A model generated the notes under the pieces. That model searched no databases and had not been told where the DNA came from. It worked only from the letters and a program-made list of their open reading frames with translations. Shown in pieces: positions 7,534 through 15,724 of a stretch of 21,088 bases of DNA. The stretch is taken from the IMG/VR virus record IMGVR_UViG_3300032086_001295, positions 1 to 21,088 of that record; one strand, written 5' to 3'. Each line of letters begins with the position of its first letter. Within the stretch, counting starts at the first letter, position 1. The DNA comes from a virus. The position numbers and the translations under genes are program-made.

Positions 7534-8397
7534 TTACTCTCCCCCTACATTTATGGGTGTTCTTCCTTCATACTCCTCCTCGTCGCCCAGTTCCATCCCT
7601 TCCACATTAAAAACAACGGAGGAGTCTGGTCCATTAGCAGCAACATCGGCATTAGGATTGGCTATTAGCTGTCCTTGACCATTAGTGATACCAGAGCGGC
7701 TAAAATCAATAGGGTCAGAAAAACGAGCACGAGGGCTAGTTTCTCGACCAGATCCCGGCGTTACAACATAGGGGAACTTACTATTATTATTAATTGAATT
7801 CTCGTCCTCATTGAGCTTAGAGTTGCGGAATATAAAACTGTTTCCAGTTCCTCTTTTAAACCCTAATTCGTGCTCATGTAAGACGTTCATTTCGGTATTA
7901 AGAAGGATTGTTTTAGGGTAATACTCAGCAGCTACACCTCCGGCAGCAGCTTTGCCGTAAAACATACCATTCTCGATTCTTGGATCAAACGTAAACCCAT
8001 TAAGGTATCCCAACAGCCCGCTGCCATCAGGTCTACATATTAAGTTTCCAAACTGAATTCTGACCAGAGGTCCTTGGTTGATCGCAGTAGCTCCCCCTTT
8101 GCCATCACTGTACAGAGGGTACAAAAAAGTCATCAATTTGTTAATTTTCCTTAAGTTGTCTTTGGCGTCCTTAAAGGATTCAGCGGGAACATTCCACGCC
8201 ACCGAGATCGCACGACGAGTATTGACAAAAGTCGTTATAGGGTCCATACGCCCATAAACATCTTCGGCTTGCCAAGTGCTGCTATAGAGATCAGACAGAT
8301 TTTCTAAATATGCTGGAAAGCTGACCACTGCGTTCGTTGGCACATGCTGAATGGTTAATTGAAATAAATTGTGCTCAGGGTTTAATTTGTCTGACAT
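7534..8397 (-). CDS. Tail-tube-like baseplate protein, probable tube initiator
   Basis: A 287-residue protein. Residues 10-170 carry a pattern known to me from tube-like baseplate proteins: WQAEDVYGRMDPI (43-55), then RRAISVAWNVPAES (61-74), a helix with NLRKINKL, FLYPLY, and then GPLVRIQFGNLI and GYLNGFTFDP. The last 90 residues are polar and probably loosely folded. In T4, gp48 and gp54 are tube-like proteins that cap the hub and start tube assembly. The place of this gene between the tape measure and the LysM-like/hub pair fits that job. It starts with ATG, with GAGGGA about ten bases upstream. The fold is inferred from pattern, not shown, and another inner-baseplate role is possible. Confidence 0.5.
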   Translation of the reverse strand: MSDKLNPEHNLFQLTIQHVPTNAVVSFPAYLENLSDLYSSTWQAEDVYGRMDPITTFVNTRRAISVAWNVPAESFKDAKDNLRKINKLMTFLYPLYSDGKGGATAINQGPLVRIQFGNLICRPDGSGLLGYLNGFTFDPRIENGMFYGKAAAGGVAAEYYPKTILLNTEMNVLHEHELGFKRGTGNSFIFRNSKLNEDENSINNNSKFPYVVTPGSGRETSPRARFSDPIDFSRSGITNGQGQLIANPNADVAANGPDSSVVFNVEGMELGDEEEYEGRTPINVGGE

Positions 8398-8416
8398 TTA
8401 CGTGATCCCTCATTCA

Positions 8417-10450
8417 TTATTGTTGTACCGCAAGTTTTTGATCGACGGCGTTGGTGATATAAGTCTTAAGAGCCGTACCCTCTAGTTCGATGGTAGATTT
8501 AACTACTAACTGTTTTACCATAATTTCAAGTGGGGTATGAACATGGCAATCATCCATTCTTTGCGCCATCGTTGTATCCATTTGCTGTGGGCTTGCTTGA
8601 GCTTGAGCTTGAGCTTGAGCTTGGGACATATTAGCGTCGTGATAAGCTAACGAACCATACCCTACCCCCATAGCAGCTATGCCACCAAGTCCTGGCAAAA
8701 CGGTGCCCATAATGCCGGTGCCCATCTCCAGACTGGCACCCAAGTAATCACCTTTCTGAAACCTGTCATAAGCTGCCATAGCACCCAGACCCAAGCCAAT
8801 AACAGGCAGCATTTTCCCGGCTACGTTCTTGGCAGTTCCCACAGCCGTTTTCTTTACTAGCTCCTCACCCACTTCTGTGACAACTTTAGGAGCCACTTTC
8901 TTCATTGTTTCGCCGCCTACCTTGGTGGCAATATCAACACCAGCTTTGGATGCAGCTGCCTGCATTATCATCCTCATAATGCCTTTAGCGCCGCCGCCCT
9001 TAGCAACATCTACGGCGAATTTGCCGGCCCTATATATACCATAGCCGGCTGCGCCGACTTGCAAGCCTGCGGTGGCTATACCAGTAACCCGCTGAGCAGT
9101 TGAAATAGTTGGCATCGCACCCTCAATGGTCTTAAGCTCACCTAGTTGTTGCTTAATGACCGCATTAAGTCCGCCTTTTTTATCCAGCCATATCTCACTG
9201 AAATTCTGTGCCATAGCTTTATAGCGATCTTGCGTCTTGATAAAATCATTTATATTAGTAGTCTCACCAGCCTCTTCACCAATGGCTTGGATTTGCATCT
9301 CTTCGCCAAAGAGCTTCGCCACGGTGCCAACATCCCGCCCTAGAATACTGGCGAGCATCTGCTTCTGACGGCGATGAAGACTTTGGAAAGACCTTCCTGA
9401 AAGCTGGAACTCATCTCTTAACAGTTCAATTCTTTCTTCATGGCTAGCCTTCATTAACTCTACAGAATTAAGTTGCATTCCAAACTGCGCATTTAGACGA
9501 CCGGTTATTTCAGCAGCGCCCTGAAAGGTATCCAAACTATCGGCGATGTCAAAAGCGTCCTTGGTCGTTAGACCCAGTGTTCTAGCTCTATTGGTCAACG
9601 CATCAAAAACTCGGGTACCGTCAGACCCAAAACGAGCTAGCTCAGGACCTAATTCAACAAAGGATTTAGCTACTTTGTCGAAACTTTGCCCCGTTGCTTT
9701 GGCTGTCTTATTTAAATTAGCAAAGGCTATCGCACCTTCATCGCCAGCAAGGCCCATTGAAAAGCGAAGCTGATCAAAAGTTTGCCCGACAGTCGAAGCA
9801 TCCACACCAAGGTTTTGATAAACTAGAGACAGCTTAGTGATGTTGTCTCGCTGAGTTTTGCTCAGGGAGTCAAAAGCTGTGAACTCGTTATGGAGTGCCA
9901 TCTGAGTCTTTGCTAGGTCGTCTTGGGTAATCCCCAAGCCAGCCGCTGTTGACTTTAGTCTCTCAAACTGTTCAGTATATCTGCGAGTAAATCCAGTACC
10001 ACGGCGAAGGTCTACATGAAAAGACTGTACCGTCGCAGCATATTTACGAACCGCAATTTCTTGTCCCAGAAAGCTGTTGTATTGTGACATATTAAGCTCA
10101 TAAGCCTCATCCACAACTTTCAACATCTTGTGATAAGAGCCAAGCAACGCCCCAAATGATTTGGTGAGCATTCCTGTGGCTTCAGCGTTTTTCTTTTGCG
10201 CCTCGCCAAGAGCCTTTTGGCGGTCAGTTAACTGTTCGACAACAGCTTCTTTTTTTTCAAGCTGGTCAGTTAACTCTTTTTCTTTTTGTTTAAGTTCATC
10301 AATGTTGTCCGCCTCGGATTTATAGGCAAGGTCAAGATCACGCTGGACTTTAGCCAACTCCTTGGTTGTCTTGAGTGTGTCTTTTTTTATTTCTGCCAGC
10401 TTTTCAGCTAACTCAATCTGAACTTGCGATACCTGTTCGTCAGTTGCCAT
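8417..10450 (-). CDS. Tail tape measure protein
   Basis: A 677-residue protein. Residues 5-95 form a strong coiled coil, residues 100-440 are mostly helical, and glycine/alanine-rich hydrophobic stretches lie at about 455-475, 545-560 and 575-602. That mix is the hallmark of tape measures, which set tail length inside the tube and enter the membrane on ejection. At the usual 0.15 nm per residue it would give a tail near 100 nm, similar to T4. Residues 610-619 are a run of Gln-Ala coded by a hexamer DNA repeat. The start is ATG with a near-perfect AAAGGAGGT about ten bases upstream, the strongest ribosome-binding site seen here. It follows the tube, the gp26-like/frameshift pair and a small gene, which is the classic place for a tape measure. 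Confidence 0.8.
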   Translation of the reverse strand: MATDEQVSQVQIELAEKLAEIKKDTLKTTKELAKVQRDLDLAYKSEADNIDELKQKEKELTDQLEKKEAVVEQLTDRQKALGEAQKKNAEATGMLTKSFGALLGSYHKMLKVVDEAYELNMSQYNSFLGQEIAVRKYAATVQSFHVDLRRGTGFTRRYTEQFERLKSTAAGLGITQDDLAKTQMALHNEFTAFDSLSKTQRDNITKLSLVYQNLGVDASTVGQTFDQLRFSMGLAGDEGAIAFANLNKTAKATGQSFDKVAKSFVELGPELARFGSDGTRVFDALTNRARTLGLTTKDAFDIADSLDTFQGAAEITGRLNAQFGMQLNSVELMKASHEERIELLRDEFQLSGRSFQSLHRRQKQMLASILGRDVGTVAKLFGEEMQIQAIGEEAGETTNINDFIKTQDRYKAMAQNFSEIWLDKKGGLNAVIKQQLGELKTIEGAMPTISTAQRVTGIATAGLQVGAAGYGIYRAGKFAVDVAKGGGAKGIMRMIMQAAASKAGVDIATKVGGETMKKVAPKVVTEVGEELVKKTAVGTAKNVAGKMLPVIGLGLGAMAAYDRFQKGDYLGASLEMGTGIMGTVLPGLGGIAAMGVGYGSLAYHDANMSQAQAQAQAQASPQQMDTTMAQRMDDCHVHTPLEIMVKQLVVKSTIELEGTALKTYITNAVDQKLAVQQ
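8595..8624. repeat. Hexamer tandem repeat coding for Gln-Ala
   Basis: GCTTGA is repeated four times in a row, followed by a fifth unit with one change (GCTTGG). On the coding strand each unit is CAAGCT, so it codes for Gln-Ala within the C-terminal part of the tape measure. Copy changes would keep the reading frame. Confidence 0.85.
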
Positions 10451-10466
10451 CTATCGTTGACCTCCT

Positions 10467-10796
10467 TTAACGAATAGGCCAGTTAATCTTGGCTTCTTTT
10501 TCAAATCTCTTGATAGCAACATCAAGGGTTGCCTTTTGCTTATATGTCATAGGGTTGTCTAGACCATACTTTTTAATGTAGTCCATGTACCGCTTTTCAT
10601 TGACCAAAGCGTCAGTAAATCTCTCTACTTCTATTTTATTTCCTCGAACACGAACTGGAACTCTGCGTCCTTTGTACATCTTTGATAAAAGATATTGTAT
10701 CCATGCCGCAAAAACATGGAGAATATTCTCATTGAGTTGCCCTTCTTCTCTCAAGGCTGTAAGATCTAGAACTTCATTTTCAAAATCAATGTTCAT
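10467..10796 (-). CDS. Small unknown protein between tail chaperone and tape measure
   Basis: A 109-residue soluble protein, acidic at the N-terminus and basic at the C-terminus, probably mainly helical (FAAWIQYLLSKMYKGRRV, then KRYMDYIKKYGLDNP). No family is recognised. It sits between the frameshift ORF and the tape measure, where phages keep tail assembly chaperones or tape-measure partners, so a role in tail assembly is a fair guess. The gene starts with ATG. The preceding 50 bases hold an AT-rich hairpin with the repeated ACTATTTATTA element, and GAGG lies about 12 bases before the start. The tape measure gene begins 16 bases after its stop. Confidence 0.75.
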   Translation of the reverse strand: MNIDFENEVLDLTALREEGQLNENILHVFAAWIQYLLSKMYKGRRVPVRVRGNKIEVERFTDALVNEKRYMDYIKKYGLDNPMTYKQKATLDVAIKRFEKEAKINWPIR

Positions 10797-10823
10797 ATTA
10801 GACGAACCTCATATAAGTCTGCC

Positions 10824-10852
10824 TAATAAATAGTTGTTAAATATATTTATCA
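10824..10852 (-). promoter_or_regulatory. AT-rich hairpin with ACTATTTATTA element and late-promoter-like box
   Basis: On the minus strand TGATAAATA (10852-10844) can pair with TATTTATTA (10832-10824) around an 11-base loop, nine pairs with one G-U. GATAAATA (10851-10844) is one base off the T4 late promoter TATAAATA. The downstream arm belongs to the element AACTATTTATTA (10835-10824), which recurs before three other genes. It lies 28-56 bases before the ATG at 10796. Confidence 0.4.
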
Positions 10853-11107
10853 CGGTTTATATGTTCGTCCACGCCCGCCGGAACGTACAGACTTGCTCAC
10901 AGCATCGCTTTCAGCTTTTTTCTGCTCTATCAGGCGCTCTAAAAACCACACACGAACACTAATTGGCAAGTTGTAGCTCTCAAAAAAGCTCCAACCGCCA
11001 TGATACTTTAATTGAAAAAGTTGCTCGTAAACAGATTCTATATACTCATCACTCAGGCCAAAAAAAGTCCACGCCGAGCGGGACCTCCATTTCGGTCTCA
11101 AAGCCAC
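10850..11107 (-). CDS. +1-frame extension of the gp26-like gene (GT-type tail chaperone domain)
   Basis: This 85-codon frame overlaps the end of the gp26-like gene by 59 bases. It has no ATG; the listed start is a GTG with no ribosome-binding site, and the only other start-type codon in the overlap (a TTG) is no better placed. It lies in the +1 frame relative to the gene upstream. The shared region holds T7 (11066-11060), read TTT TTT TGG in the upstream frame. A slip of one base forward there gives ...GVDFFGLSDEY..., a 357-residue fusion that adds 69 residues. The added part has YEQLFQLKYHGGWSFFESYN and a helix VRVWFLERLIEQKK, and looks like a small helical chaperone domain (T4 gp51 or lambda T in role). 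Position just before the tape measure fits. Independent translation by coupling is the alternative. Confidence 0.65.
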   Translation of the reverse strand: MALRPKWRSRSAWTFFGLSDEYIESVYEQLFQLKYHGGWSFFESYNLPISVRVWFLERLIEQKKAESDAVSKSVRSGGRGRTYKP

Positions 11108-11924
11108 AATTATTACAAGTAAACTCTTGGTCTAAGATAATGTTAGGCACCACAGAAGCATAAATGTTTCTTAAGTGGCGAGCATCTCTAGCTGGCATGT
11201 TCTGAATAAATGACTCAATAGTGAAAACGCTTTCATCCCCATTGACTGATACAATGTAAGCACGAAAGGAATCAAGTGTAGTACCGCCGACTGATTTGCT
11301 TTTTGTTTTTCGTTCCAACTGTTTGGCTAATTTAGCCTCATCACCACTGTTAAGCAGGCGGCAAACGACCTGAGCTTTTGACATAGGGAGCAGAATCTCC
11401 ATAAGTCCATCAGGATTAAGAATCACCCCTGATTCATTAGCCTCTTGGGCAAAGTCCTTACAGGGAGGGCTAGATATATCAAAAGAATGTTCACCAAGAG
11501 TTCCACAAGCTGGACAACTTACACGGGTGTTATAATCAGCACCGTACCCTGTGCGACGGGCAGCAACCAAAAGAGCGTTCTTATCTCCTACTAAAAGGTC
11601 ATCTACAGAAAAGCTCTTATCGATCAATATATTCTGTAGCATTCTATCAAGTGCCACTCCCTCTTTAAGGAGGGTTCGAGATGTAAGAATATCTTCTTCT
11701 TTTGCCGTCATAAAACGGATTTCTAAGGAGGTCTTGTGGTGTAGGGGGTGGTCCTTGGGGTAAAACACACCTTTACTTGGTAGCTCTACAAATTCGGTAG
11801 GAACCGACCAGCTAAATGCTGGTCCTTCGGGTGCAACACCAACTGCCGCCGTAGCGGCAGCAGGAGTGTCTTCATGCTCTGGAGAGTTGTCGAGCCCAAG
11901 GCGGCTCTGATTATTTCTGCTCAT
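11049..11924 (-). CDS. T4 gp26-like baseplate/tail assembly protein with zinc ribbon
   Basis: A 291-residue protein. After a disordered Ala/Pro-rich head (1-35), FVELPSKGVFYPKDHPLHHK (45-64) and LEIRFMTAKEEDILTS (67-82) give the signature of the T4 base plate family (gp26-type, PF12322 as I know it). CPACG (137-141) and CNNCG (270-274) would make a four-cysteine zinc ribbon split by about 130 residues. In T4, gp26 with gp51 is needed for hub assembly, and the pair has been compared with lambda G/GT chaperones. Here the second partner overlaps in the +1 frame, and the tape measure lies downstream, which supports that view. The start is ATG, with AGAAAGG about ten bases upstream. The usual ending, FFWP, is kept in the zero frame. 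Confidence 0.75.
   Translation of the reverse strand: MSRNNQSRLGLDNSPEHEDTPAAATAAVGVAPEGPAFSWSVPTEFVELPSKGVFYPKDHPLHHKTSLEIRFMTAKEEDILTSRTLLKEGVALDRMLQNILIDKSFSVDDLLVGDKNALLVAARRTGYGADYNTRVSCPACGTLGEHSFDISSPPCKDFAQEANESGVILNPDGLMEILLPMSKAQVVCRLLNSGDEAKLAKQLERKTKSKSVGGTTLDSFRAYIVSVNGDESVFTIESFIQNMPARDARHLRNIYASVVPNIILDQEFTCNNCGFETEMEVPLGVDFFWPE
11060..11066 (-). promoter_or_regulatory. Probable slippery site for +1 frameshifting (seven T)
   Basis: The coding strand reads GAC TTT TTT TGG CCT GAG TGA. The second Phe codon can slip one base forward onto TTT, after which GGC CTG AGT continues in the open +1 frame. The site lies three codons before the zero-frame stop, and no independent start is seen for the downstream frame. 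Confidence 0.6.
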
Positions 11925-11952
11925 ATTTTATAACCTTTCTGTCCTATTGTAC

Positions 11953-11972
11953 AACAACAGAACTTTGTCGTT
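11953..11972 (-). other. Hairpin after the tail tube gene
   Basis: On the minus strand AACGACA (11972-11966) can pair with TGTTGTT (11959-11953) around a six-base loop, with one G-U pair. It begins nine bases after the tail tube stop codon and is not followed by a T run. It may protect the tube mRNA end or weaken read-through into the gp26-like gene. Confidence 0.3.
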
Positions 11973-11980
11973 AAGACTTA

Positions 11981-12553
11981 CTATACTCTAACCGAGTTCG
12001 GTCCTCGACCCGATACGCCGTTCTGCTTCAATTCTGCCCAGTCATAGGTGATGGTAACAGATACTTCCACCATGTCATCAGAATCATAAGAGAGCGTTCC
12101 ACCAAAATCAATATTAGTAAGAATAGGATTGATCAAGTGCCACTCTTCAACGACTTTGTCGTTAGCATCAATTTGCTTGATAACTACGTTACCAATTGTA
12201 TCGGTAAAAGCCTTTTTACTTAAGCTGCGCTTGGCAATGTTAGATGTAGTTGGATACTTGTACCCCGCATCACCAAGGACTTCTAGAAAAGCATAAGAAA
12301 GGTCAGGATTAACTGGGTCTACCAAGGTAACGGTAATCGGCTGCCACGTCACACGACCTGGAAAGTTAAACGTGTGGTCAATGTACTGATGAGGAATTGT
12401 GCTTACCTCAGCGACGGGCTTGGTTGCTGTTTTAACAGCCCATACCGGAATAGATCCAGCGCCGCTGTCATCACTACGTGACGTAAAACTTAATTCAAAC
12501 CGATATGAACGTTTTGGCTCTGCGTTTGCTTGACCCCAAAATAGACTTGCCAT
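11981..12553 (-). CDS. gp19: Tail tube protein (T4 gp19-like)
   Basis: This 190-residue protein would form the stacked hexamer rings of the inner tail tube. The sequence opens with YRFELSFTSR, a first tube strand. KTATKPVAEVSTIPHQYIDH (residues 41-60) and FNFPGRVTWQPITVTLVDP (62-80) are the well-kept tube segments, and the C-terminus ends in the strand VEVSVTITYDWAEL. Length is close to that of T4 gp19 (163). The gene begins with ATG, with GAGGAG about 12 bases upstream. The repeated ACTATTTATTA element lies just upstream of that ribosome-binding site. It directly follows the sheath gene, as in T4, and should be among the most expressed tail genes. Confidence 0.9.
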   Translation of the reverse strand: MASLFWGQANAEPKRSYRFELSFTSRSDDSGAGSIPVWAVKTATKPVAEVSTIPHQYIDHTFNFPGRVTWQPITVTLVDPVNPDLSYAFLEVLGDAGYKYPTTSNIAKRSLSKKAFTDTIGNVVIKQIDANDKVVEEWHLINPILTNIDFGGTLSYDSDDMVEVSVTITYDWAELKQNGVSGRGPNSVRV

Positions 12554-12571
12554 TGCTTATCTAGCTCCTCG

Positions 12572-12583
12572 TAATAAATAGTT
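12572..12583 (-). promoter_or_regulatory. ACTATTTATTA element before the tail tube gene
   Basis: AACTATTTATTA on the minus strand lies between the sheath stop and the tube start, two bases upstream of the GAGGAG ribosome-binding site. It is identical to the copy at 10824-10835. Role unknown: promoter part, RNA-processing site or translation element. Confidence 0.4.
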
Positions 12584-12593
12584 CTTCGATGGA

Positions 12594-15500
12594 TTAATCC
12601 TCAAAAGATGCTCCATTGTTAGTAATTATGAAGTCGATTGCGAAGAACTCTACTGAGCGTGTGGGCTTCACGAACAACTTAGCATAAATAATGTTTCGAT
12701 CGATGAGGTCAGGTGTGGTTGTTGTTTCATCCAAAACAAGCCGGAAGTCATCAATACCAAACTGTGCCTCCACATCTCTCAAGAGGGGTTCTGCTTGCCC
12801 AATGAATCGATCCCAGGTAGCGGGAGCGTTGGGAGCAAAGATCAACCTTGAGGCGATGAAAGAAATCTCACGCTTCAAGAAAATCATCAATCGACGGACG
12901 TTAATTCGATCCAAGGCGGTAGCAGTTTGCTGTAGTGTCTTCTGACCGAAGATTACAATGCCCTCTGCTGGGAACTTAGCGATCGGATTAATATTGTTTT
13001 CGTACAATGTGTCACGATCATCAGCCGTGAGTCGGCGAGACACATCAAGTACTGGCACACCAGCAGCGCCTTCGCTCAGTCCGCCTCGGGTAAACCCGGC
13101 AGGTGCGAACCAAGGAGCCTGTTGTCTGTCAGTGGTAGAAAGCACACCAAGAGCAGCAACCGAAGGAGGTGCCCACAGCCTTTGATTACTGTTGGTGTCC
13201 AGGATGCTTACCCATGGGTAATAGGCTGCCCCATAGCTATTGTTGATGCTACGAGCCGCAAGGGTGCTAGCAGCAATAGATGGGGTATTGCCAGCGTTTC
13301 TTTCTTCCGCAGATCCTGTACCCTCAGTATCTGGAGTATAAGCATTCTGAATATCGATGATAGCCAGCGCATCTCCACGATCCTCGGCGATCTCAAGAAG
13401 ATAGTTAGTAACCTGTGGTCTAATGATGCCTGGGATGACGATAGCGTTCATTTGAACATCATCAGGGTCAGACACCATGTTAATTGACTTTCTCAAAGAA
13501 AATAGTTGGTAAGAAGTATTTTCCTCTGTGGCTGACGCAAAGCCAGACTCAGAGTTACGGAAAGGATCACGTTCAGTGATGTCATACCCATCAAAACCAC
13601 CATGAAGGGTAGTTGTAAATCTATCTAGACCAGCATCCAGGGCTGCCTTGTATCCCGTAGAACCAGCAGCGGTTACGCTTGCGCCTGATGAACGGTAGTT
13701 GCTAGCATATTGATATCCGTCAGCCGCAGATCCAGAAATGTTATCCAGAGAGAACACCCAGGCTGCCTCATATGCCTCAGACCCTGTCAAGGCTGAAGTT
13801 TCGCCGGCAACATCGACACTCAGCGGGGCTGGGACGACTGTCTGGTCAAAGCTTCGAGGTCTTAAGCAGTCAATAATTTGAGGGTTGAAGAATGTATCAG
13901 TAGCACTTCTGCCTGTCCAAGCACCCCAGAAAGTATTTTTAGAACTGCGTGGGCTGCCCCAAGTGCTCTTTGTTCGCAATGGCACCGAAGGAAAGCGAAT
14001 CGAAGCACTGAAGGCTGAGCGAGCAGACTCGCCAGCAACAACTGTATCAACGTTCAAAATACCAGCGTTGGGGTCAATTGATGGAATATACCCAGCGTCG
14101 CCATATACTGCTGAACTACTGCCGTCAAGCATAGTCTGGGTATTACCCCTAGCAGCGTTAATATTGTAAGTGCCATAAGGACTGAAACCCTCAGACCCAG
14201 AGGTCATGCTTACATCACGATACTTAATAGGTCCGAACATTCCGAATGGAACCAATCGGGTTTCAATAGTGCCGGCCGCAACATCTTCGTTCATTACTAC
14301 ACGAATATAGTTTGATTGATTTTCAAACTCGCCGTACTCAACGTTTCTTTCGTCAGTGGTATCATAAACTTGATAACGGTCGCCGATTCTTTTGGCGATA
14401 TAATCTTCCGACACAGGGTTTAGATTAAGATTGTCATAGCGTTCTAGTATTTCTTGACGATTGTCGGTATCACTAATAGACCTGACAAGCACCGAGAAGG
14501 AGCCGTAGGATTGGTAATCACCTACGGGACCTTTGATGTTAGAGATAGAAACTTTTATTTCTTCCTGAGCCCACGCACCAGCGGTGAGAGCTTCCAGGCG
14601 GAAAAGTTTTTGCTGATTTCTAGCAGCATAAGATCCTGTATCCTCTGAAAGGTCCTGCGAAATAAACCAGCCTGTGCTAGCTTTTTGAGCAGCACCTCGG
14701 AAATTATTCTGCTGAATGCTAGAAGTACCATTCACAACCATTGGCATGATAGCGGCATGGAACTTCTCATAAGATACCGAACCTGTTCCGTCACTAGAAC
14801 CTGAACTGATTCCTGCCAACAGACCAATGGAGTCTGCGCTAGCAGCGTTGATAGAATACTCATAAGACTCACCCAAGAAGTAATGCCCACCTTGGTAGAA
14901 ATCTCTAGTAGAAGTTGTTGTAATGGCAGAATTTAGAACGGTTGGGTTCGTATTCACAGCTTTTCTAATAAAGTGCTCTGAATCAGGATTCAAGCTTACT
15001 TTGAGCTTTGCCAAAGGCTGATTGCTGCCCGTAAACAGAAGATTAAATGAATCCTTGTTTGCCACCTCAATCAAAGTAGAGCCTTGGTCAGACAGGGCTT
15101 GAAACCCGGCAGAAGCAGAAAGCAGAACTCGACCGTTGGTATAAAATTGAGCAGCGACCGCACCAGTGACAGGTGCAGTTATTCCGCCTACGGTACCGTC
15201 ATCGCCGTCGTCAAAATTACCTGACAGTGACGATGAAGGCCATACAACCAAGGCAAAAACACCACCGGTGTTAGCAGCATTAGCTTCGTTGACTTCCCAC
15301 CCAGCCTTGCCGGCATCCGTGGCATTCGAAGCTTGGCTGCCCAAGGTGCGAACGAAAGTTATAGGAGCGTTATTGCGAAGCCATGCTTTAGCAGCGTAAG
15401 CAGCATAAGTTGGCGCACTGTGGTTTCCCTCACGCCAGGCGTCACCACCTTCATTGCCGGCAACAGGGTTGCCAAAGGTTTGAACAAAATCAGAATAAGA

Positions 15501-15659
15501 ATTAATCTGTACAGGTTTATCGCCTGGACCCTTTCTCGAACGACCTATGATTACAGGCCCTACCTCGGTTGGGGTAGCTGGGAGTTGGGAATTGTCGATC
15601 TCGTCAACAAAGACTCCTGGCGAAATGAACTTAAACTTTTTAGAAGAGTTGTCAGCCAT
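12594..15659 (-). CDS. gp18: Tail sheath protein (T4 gp18-like), unusually long
   Basis: The contractile sheath subunit, of 1021 residues against 659 in T4. The N-terminus has FISPGVFVDEIDNS (11-24) and VGPVIIGRSRKGPGDKPV (33-50), the typical sheath opening, and then a segment ending AAKAWLRNNAPITFVRTLG. The C-terminal domain is equally clear: GIVIFGQKTLQQTATALDRI, VRRLMIFLKREI, DFRLVLDETTTTPDLIDRN and KPTRSVEFFAIDFIITNNG. The N- and C-terminal arms that weave the sheath are thus present. The extra 350 residues lie in the middle (about 140-750), rich in Ser, Gly, Ala and Asn; outward-facing domains are likely. The start is ATG with GAGGAG about 11 bases upstream. Neighbours gp15-like and gp19-like keep the T4 order. 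Confidence 0.95.
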   Translation of the reverse strand: MADNSSKKFKFISPGVFVDEIDNSQLPATPTEVGPVIIGRSRKGPGDKPVQINSYSDFVQTFGNPVAGNEGGDAWREGNHSAPTYAAYAAKAWLRNNAPITFVRTLGSQASNATDAGKAGWEVNEANAANTGGVFALVVWPSSSLSGNFDDGDDGTVGGITAPVTGAVAAQFYTNGRVLLSASAGFQALSDQGSTLIEVANKDSFNLLFTGSNQPLAKLKVSLNPDSEHFIRKAVNTNPTVLNSAITTTSTRDFYQGGHYFLGESYEYSINAASADSIGLLAGISSGSSDGTGSVSYEKFHAAIMPMVVNGTSSIQQNNFRGAAQKASTGWFISQDLSEDTGSYAARNQQKLFRLEALTAGAWAQEEIKVSISNIKGPVGDYQSYGSFSVLVRSISDTDNRQEILERYDNLNLNPVSEDYIAKRIGDRYQVYDTTDERNVEYGEFENQSNYIRVVMNEDVAAGTIETRLVPFGMFGPIKYRDVSMTSGSEGFSPYGTYNINAARGNTQTMLDGSSSAVYGDAGYIPSIDPNAGILNVDTVVAGESARSAFSASIRFPSVPLRTKSTWGSPRSSKNTFWGAWTGRSATDTFFNPQIIDCLRPRSFDQTVVPAPLSVDVAGETSALTGSEAYEAAWVFSLDNISGSAADGYQYASNYRSSGASVTAAGSTGYKAALDAGLDRFTTTLHGGFDGYDITERDPFRNSESGFASATEENTSYQLFSLRKSINMVSDPDDVQMNAIVIPGIIRPQVTNYLLEIAEDRGDALAIIDIQNAYTPDTEGTGSAEERNAGNTPSIAASTLAARSINNSYGAAYYPWVSILDTNSNQRLWAPPSVAALGVLSTTDRQQAPWFAPAGFTRGGLSEGAAGVPVLDVSRRLTADDRDTLYENNINPIAKFPAEGIVIFGQKTLQQTATALDRINVRRLMIFLKREISFIASRLIFAPNAPATWDRFIGQAEPLLRDVEAQFGIDDFRLVLDETTTTPDLIDRNIIYAKLFVKPTRSVEFFAIDFIITNNGASFED

Positions 15660-15724
15660 CGAAATGTATTCTCCTCGGTTTCATGCGGATATTGAAGGAT
15701 CTAGCAATTTACACTAAATACCAA

